From Halisarca cf. caerulea (lineage: Eukaryota > Porifera > Demospongiae > Chondrillida > Halisarcidae), in the NCBI GenBank assembly GCA_963170055.1, contig CAUJGJ010000397.1, positions 7,819,301-7,864,300 on the forward strand: a DNA stretch of 45,000 nt. The letters are read 5' to 3'. Of the stretch, positions 40,400 through 45,000 are shown piece after piece; position 1 is the stretch's first letter, and every line of letters begins with the position of its first letter. A program made the translations under genes and the position numbers. The notes under the pieces were generated by a model. The model was given only the letters and a program-made list of their open reading frames with translations, searched no databases and was not told where the DNA came from.

Positions 40400-42100
40400 T
40401 CTGTGGCACCTGTGTGGGCTGAGGAGATACAGAGGGATGAGCTGCTAAGAATGACTTGCTACGGTTTCTAGATAGGTTGTCGGCCCCATAGTTTGCCCGG
40501 GCTGGGATGTGCATTGTTCGAATTCGACAATCATAAAGAGCCTGAAACATGGCAAGGCACCGGAGCATGTGAGCAGCAAGTGGGTCTCGAGCATGTAATT
40601 TATTGACCTGACACACCACTGCCATGTTGTCGGAGTGGCATATGATGAGCCGCCCCTGCCAGCTTGGCCCCCAGACAGCTGCAGCAAGGACTACGGGGGG
40701 GAGCAGCTCCTTGAGTGCAATGGAAGCTAAGGAAGAGGTGCAAGACCACGGTACTTGCAACCACTGGGTCCCACACCATGCACCACAGCCCCATGAGCCT
40801 GATGCGTTGGTGAATAGATGATGGTCTGGGTGCCGCAAGAGGAGGAATTGCTGAACAGACGTACCTTGCCACTGGCTGAGGAGGGTGTCCCACCAAGAGA
40901 TCTCAGTCAAAGCCTCCTTATTCAGGCGCCGAGGTTGCCCAGGTTTCAAGCAGGCCTTGAAGTTGAAGAGCACATTAAGGTATGCCTTGGCCAATGGGCA
41001 TACCTTTGTGGCATGTACTAAGTGGCCGATTAGTGATTCGAAATGGTTGTGGTTGTAGACACGTGGGGTCTGGGTAAATTCCTGTAGGAGGCTGCGCAAG
41101 TGTTGAAGCTTGTCTGTTGGTAATGTCAAGGACATGTGCTGGGAGCTTAAGTGGATCCCAAGAAATGAAAGGGCCATAACAGGTCCCTCAGTCTTTTCGG
41201 GTGCCACAGGTATGCCAAGTTCTGCACAAGTGCTGAGAGTAATGGCTAGGTCATGTGCACAACGGGGTGAGTTGGGAGGGCCAAGCAGCAGGAAATCATC
41301 AATGTAGTGGAGCACTGAGCCAACGCCTCGTTGTCTGAGGATCCATTCTAGTGCCTGGCTGAGGGCACAAAAGATGGCGGGTGCGGAGGCTAGTCCAAAG
41401 GGTAGTTGGCAGTCCACATACACATTATTCTTCCACTGTATTCCCAGGAACCTGCGGTCATAAGGGTGGACGGGTACGATTCTATATGCATCCTTTATGT
41501 CCAGTTTGGCTAAGAGTGCTCCCTGTCCTAGGTGGTGCATTATGTGGGCTGCATCCTCCACTGATGCATATGCCAGGTGTGTGTGCTTGCACAACAAAGT
41601 GTCATTGACGCTATGGCCTTTTGGACGTGAAAGGTCTACAATGACTCGCCATTTGCCGGGTGTCTTCTTTGGGATGACGGCCAGGCCACTGGTGATGACG
41701 GCGGAACAATCCTGAGGATGAAAAGGGCCCAGGAGATATCCTTGCTCCAGTTGGGCAGAAAGGAAGGTATCCACCACCTGTGAGTGCTGTTGTGCTGAGG
41801 GGGTGTTCGTTACAGTGGAGTAACATGTGTGGCTAGTGGCAAGGCCAATGTGGAACCCTGATTGTAGGCCTGAAATTAGAGCTGCTACCCATTGTTTATC
41901 AGGATGGGAATCCAAAGCAGTCTGCCAGGCCTCAACTTTGAGGGGGGTTGCAATAGGGCGTGTTGTGACATCCGGTGGGAGGCCTAGCAGTGGGGGAGGG
42001 TCCAGCTGTGCTTGCTGCAGTTTACAAAACTGTTGCCTTAGGATGGGCGCTACGGCTGAGACTGCGGGCCACGGGGGATGGTTATCACCTAAATGGGGGC
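40116..42100 (-). pseudogene. DIRS-type reverse transcriptase and RNase H
   Basis: The frame is open from about 42100 (PPPLLGLPPDVTTRPIATPL) to a stop at 40116. No ATG is visible at its N-terminus, so translation may depend on gag or on a lost start. RT motifs: FHPQDCSAVITSGLAVIPKK, LDIKDAYRIVPVHP, QLPFGLASAPAIF and YIDDFLLLG. RNase H follows with LFTNASGSWGCGAW, where the usual first catalytic Asp is Asn, then KELLPPV, HSDNMAVV and IPARANYGADNLSR. The C-terminal tail overlaps the recombinase frame. Catalytic loss in RNase H is inferred from the single residue. Confidence 0.88.
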
Positions 42101-42343
42101 ATCAAAGTATTCAGGTATGTGAGTTATATAACCATTTTACATATGTTTACTAGGGCTCTTTGCGTAGCTATGCAACTTGGGGGTGGTGGGTCCCCTATGC
42201 ACGAGTTTGGAGCTGGCCGGCTCCCGGTACTTGCATGAACACCCGCTGTAGGAAGGCGACATTTAATAATGCTCATTATTATAGCAAATCAATTTGTTGC
42301 ACCAAAGGACATTGAGCAACAACCACAAAAACATAGGATTGCG
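42101..42343. other. Remnant of the DIRS-type element between RT and the inserted transposon
   Basis: Short sequence with no full frame. It reads as the upstream continuation of the RT region in broken frames. Confidence 0.4.
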
Positions 42344-43519
42344 CATGTGGAACATGTCCGAATCTGCCCTGGGTGCTAATTAGTTGGAATCCGAGCGAAA
42401 ATGTTATTCAATGGCTTCAAGTCATGTGACATGTGCATGATAAATCGTCAGGCTATAATGCGTACGCATTGAGTTTGTTTTTCCTGCAGCAATCATTTTG
42501 CATTTTCTGTGCACTTGCGAACGTTCATCCCTATATAAATCGTTCAATCGTATTCGTTCTGGGAAGAAGATTGGCTAAAGCGCGGTAATAATCAGTATTT
42601 TAATATCCCTGAAAACAAGACGTACCGAGATGGCATGCTATTTTCTCTCAACGGGTTCAATTCCAACCCGTTGAGGAGAAAAATGAAGATAGGCCATTCT
42701 GTTCTAAAGTAAAACATTCGTTATTTAGATTCAAAAGTAACGGCTACCGCCGGATATTACGCACCTTACTTCGACTCTGATATCCGACGTTAAAGTTCTG
42801 CACCCTTCGAATCGTCGTCAAAAGTTTCCTTCTTCTGTTACAAATGTCCTGACTCCTTTAAAATGTATTTCGTTCGGCGTATCATTCACTGCCATGCTCG
42901 TCGTGTCTGCTGACCGGATTTATTCCTCACGTCCACTGTAGTACATCACGCGCATGTCATGTGACAAAATGGCCTCAGCGAGTCTTTTGTTAAGGTGTAT
43001 CTTTAATGACCGGGAGCCAAAAAGTTAGGGTCGATTAGCCTAGTGTTTTTAGATTTTGCGATTTATCATAGGCAACTTTAGACTTTCCATGTGGGGGATT
43101 TTGATTGTTGACTTCCTACAAAAGTTACAAGCCAAAATGTGAGTGTCTGTTGTGTAAATTTATGGTTTTCAGTGATTTTCTCAGTAACTGTTTCAAGTAC
43201 AAAAATCCCCCACATGGAAGTTTTAGATATTGCTATAAGGAACCTACTGACCCTTTTTGGTGTCCATAGCTTTCAATCTCCAGTGGCTCCCGGCGTTTTT
43301 GTGCCTTTAGATATGGCGAAGAAAACTACTTATAACTTCGTCTTCACATACGCTATTGTTTTGATTTTGGGCTTAAAATGGAGACAATACAACACGCTAC
43401 ACCACGATATTTCTTTCGAAGAGATGCAATAGACCTACTAAAAGAAATGGGACCAAAAGCGAACCTAAATTTTTTCGCAACCTGAAGACTTACAAGTGCA
43501 AATGGACATGTTCCACATG
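42344..43519 (-). mobile_element. Gene-less derivative of the two-gene transposon
   Basis: Ends CATGTGGAACATGTCC (42344-42359) and GGACATGTTCCACATG (43504-43519) are perfect inverses and equal the ends of units 1 and 2. The right ~560 bp (from 42944) matches the right terminal regions at 9385-9938 and 15290-15858. Both genes are absent. It lies between gag and RT of the DIRS-type element. A target duplication could not be confirmed. Confidence 0.8.
43085..43219. repeat. Inverted repeat in the right terminal region, derivative copy
   Basis: TTCCATGTGGGGGATTTT (43085-43102) pairs perfectly with AAAATCCCCCACATGGAA (43202-43219). The position equals that at 9521-9654 but the inner stem sequence differs. 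Confidence 0.9.
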
Positions 43520-43631
43520 CGTGACGGATGATTAAAAAGTAACAGTCCTAGCACTACTGATCATACATACACATGACTGCTGCAGATTAACCCAACAGCT
43601 GAGTTTGCCCTTTATGTGGGGGAGTTTATGC

Positions 43632-44738
43632 CTACGGTTTTGTTATTGGGTGGCGAGTGGGAGCCCATGCACCTTTTTGCTGCTGAAGGGGGCACTGTGT
43701 GCCCACATGTGTGGGTGCCAGCATACGTGCCGATATCTGCATGTTATATATGAGCAACGCCCATTGTTCCACAGACGACATGGTTCGGGGCTTGGTAGGC
43801 GGCGAGGCACCTGTTTGCACCGGTGGGCGGGGCAATGGTAGTGTGGTGGTCTGGGCTGATGGAGAGCGAGTAGCAGTTGTCAGCGATGCCCCATAGGGAG
43901 GTTCATAGGCAGCTTGGAGCCATATGTCCTGCTCCCGTTTGGACCATGGCAATTGGTGGTTTACAGTGGCTGCCTGGCGAAAAGTACAGTCGTATCTTGA
44001 CCAGGCCAGACCACCAACGTCCCGAGCCAATCCAGCTATGATATGGCCATATGCAGCCATCTCAAAGGCACGTTCTGGTTGGAAGTGTACAGAAACTGCC
44101 ATGAATGTAGCGTATGCACACATCCAGTCGGTTGGATTTGACAGAGGAGGGGTCCGTTTCCGTTTCTCCTCTTTGAGGTCCTTACTGTGGTGATCAAAGA
44201 CTGCATCTTGCAAGGCCTCCGGGAGCAGGTCTCCAAGTGGCACGAAGCGTCGAGCTTTAATGGCCTCCACCATGTGTGCTGGTATTGGGGGTAGGCCAGA
44301 GATGGGAAGGGTGAGGTCCTCCTTGTTCTTACTAGTATCTGGTGTCTTTACTGGGGCATTCCCTGCAGTCGTAGCCGGTTGTTCGAGGGTTGTGGGCATG
44401 GGGGTGGTTGGGTTACCCTCACCTGCGGAGAGTGGTGCCGATGGTTGTAGTTGAAGAAAGTTCGGCGTTACAGCTGCAGTGCCACTCAATGTGCCAGTGT
44501 GCCCTGGGGGTGGGCAGCAATATATGAGGGAGTCATATGGGATTTGTTTGCCTGGCATATGAGAGTAATCCTGTGTGTATGTGTGTGTGTGTGTACGTTG
44601 CGCTGTGCTTGAACCTATGTGCAGGTGGTGTGGTTGCATTATGTTGTCGTGTGTCTGGCTGACGGTAATATGTACAGGGGGATTTCTTGCTACAGTAGGG
44701 GGGTATACAGGAGGGCCCTGGTAATGGGCAGTGCACAA
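43632..44738 (-). CDS. DIRS-type gag-like protein (368 residues)
   Basis: ATG at 44738, stop at 43632, no lesion. The N-terminal half is Pro/Thr/His-rich and disordered. Residues about 150-285 form the conserved DIRS ORF1-like core: GLPPIPAHMVEAIKARRFVPLGDLLPE, then TDWMCAYATFMAVSVHFQPERAFEMAAYGHII, then GLAWSRYDCTFRQAA and WSKREQDIWLQA. No zinc knuckle is visible. In this group ORF1 is thought to be a nucleocapsid-like protein. Position directly upstream of RT on the same strand supports the call. Confidence 0.75.
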   Translation of the reverse strand: MCTAHYQGPPVYPPTVARNPPVHITVSQTHDNIMQPHHLHIGSSTAQRTHTHTYTQDYSHMPGKQIPYDSLIYCCPPPGHTGTLSGTAAVTPNFLQLQPSAPLSAGEGNPTTPMPTTLEQPATTAGNAPVKTPDTSKNKEDLTLPISGLPPIPAHMVEAIKARRFVPLGDLLPEALQDAVFDHHSKDLKEEKRKRTPPLSNPTDWMCAYATFMAVSVHFQPERAFEMAAYGHIIAGLARDVGGLAWSRYDCTFRQAATVNHQLPWSKREQDIWLQAAYEPPYGASLTTATRSPSAQTTTLPLPRPPVQTGASPPTKPRTMSSVEQWALLIYNMQISARMLAPTHVGTQCPLQQQKGAWAPTRHPITKP

Positions 44739-45000
44739 TGGCTAGTGCCTGGTATGTGATATGTAGGATTGTGCTGCATGTGTGGTAGACCATATGTGTA
44801 GACCAAGTGCAGTGCACAGCACTGTGACCTGGTGCATGTGGGGACATGTATGCAGAGCAGTGCGTGCCCTGCTGGGCATTAATGTTAGGGGTGTGTACAG
44901 TGTTAGCCGTGTATGGGGTATATAGCGAGCATGAGCCTTGTATGCCGGACATCGCTATGCTGTTCGCCGTGTATGCCGTACATCGATGTTCTGTTCGCCG
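44739..45000 (-). other. 5' leader of the DIRS-type element with a short tandem repeat at the window edge
   Basis: TG/GT-rich sequence. From about 44905 a repeat of TGTTCGCCGTGTATGCCGTACATCG with variants (GTTAGCCGTGTATGG, CTTGTATGCCGGACATCG) begins and runs out of the window. No A1 match to 38830-39082 is visible. Confidence 0.45.

Larger units (their letters stand above)
38452..45000 (-). mobile_element. DIRS-order tyrosine-recombinase retrotransposon (Ngaro/PAT-like), decayed
   Basis: In minus-strand order it has gag (44738-43632), RT-RNase H (about 42100-40116), tyrosine recombinase (about 40350-39460) and then B1, A2 and B2 direct-repeat blocks. No methyltransferase or integrase is present. 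Gene order and a split direct repeat fit the Ngaro/PAT branch. The 5' end (A1 repeat) lies to the right of the window. Stops and a frameshift in the recombinase, a changed RNase H residue and an inserted DNA transposon (42344-43519) show that it is dead. Confidence 0.85.

Noticed and set aside
44533..44952. Minus-strand frame of 139 residues upstream of gag
   Set aside because: Low-complexity His/Thr/Cys/Tyr translation that overlaps the start of gag and shows no motif.

Overview
The window is a dense graveyard of nested transposable elements from a metazoan genome. GT-AG introns, long CA/TG/TA microsatellites, APE-type and LTR retroelements, Helitron, Harbinger, Crypton and DIRS parts, and 2A-type peptides (…DVERNPGP) together suggest an early-branching invertebrate such as a sponge or cnidarian. 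I cannot name the species. I see no convincing host gene, rRNA, tRNA or CRISPR array.

Left third (1-15874). Two copies of one two-gene, inverted-repeat DNA transposon lie one inside the other. The outer copy (unit 2) has a CCCH zinc-finger gene at its left (1-318, resuming at 9957-9977), a GGATCC-rich minisatellite, an intact 1184-residue transposase-like gene on the minus strand (11601-15155) and a right terminal region ending at 15874. The inner copy (unit 1, 319-9956) sits in exon 1 of the outer copy's CCCH gene and duplicates 4 bp (TCCG). It has its own intact CCCH gene (557-1070), its own minisatellite and an internally deleted large gene. That large gene is split by a Ty3/Gypsy-like retrotransposon (3717-8435) with apparently identical LTRs, and a LINE fragment lies at 1560-2228. 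A third, gene-less derivative lies at 42344-43519.

Middle (15875-19015). CA-rich satellite-like sequence holds three copies of a ~120 bp unit and small MITE-like elements, with no gene.

Helitron (somewhere left of 19509 to about 37456, plus strand). The order is 2A-type leader(s), a 23-residue coiled-coil repeat array, a cysteine-rich segment, Rep (HUH), a PIF1-like helicase and an OTU-like domain. It carries stops, frameshifts and a damaged Walker A. It is interrupted by a 1 kb retroelement (19755-20791), two related hairpin-ended MITEs (21363-21715 and 24323-24671), a Crypton-like tyrosine-recombinase element (26464-32081) that itself holds a nearly intact PIF/Harbinger (27853-31083), and an apparently intact LINE with its own 2A peptide (32842-36185). 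Removing the 1 kb retroelement puts two 2A motifs in one Helitron reading frame.

Right end (38452 to past 45000). A minus-strand DIRS/Ngaro/PAT-type retroelement is arranged gag, RT-RNase H, tyrosine recombinase, then a B1-A2-B2 split direct repeat. It is decayed and carries the gene-less transposon derivative between gag and RT.

Many insertion points are supported by target duplications, and in several cases by restored reading frames in the interrupted gene, so the order of events can be read from the sequence.
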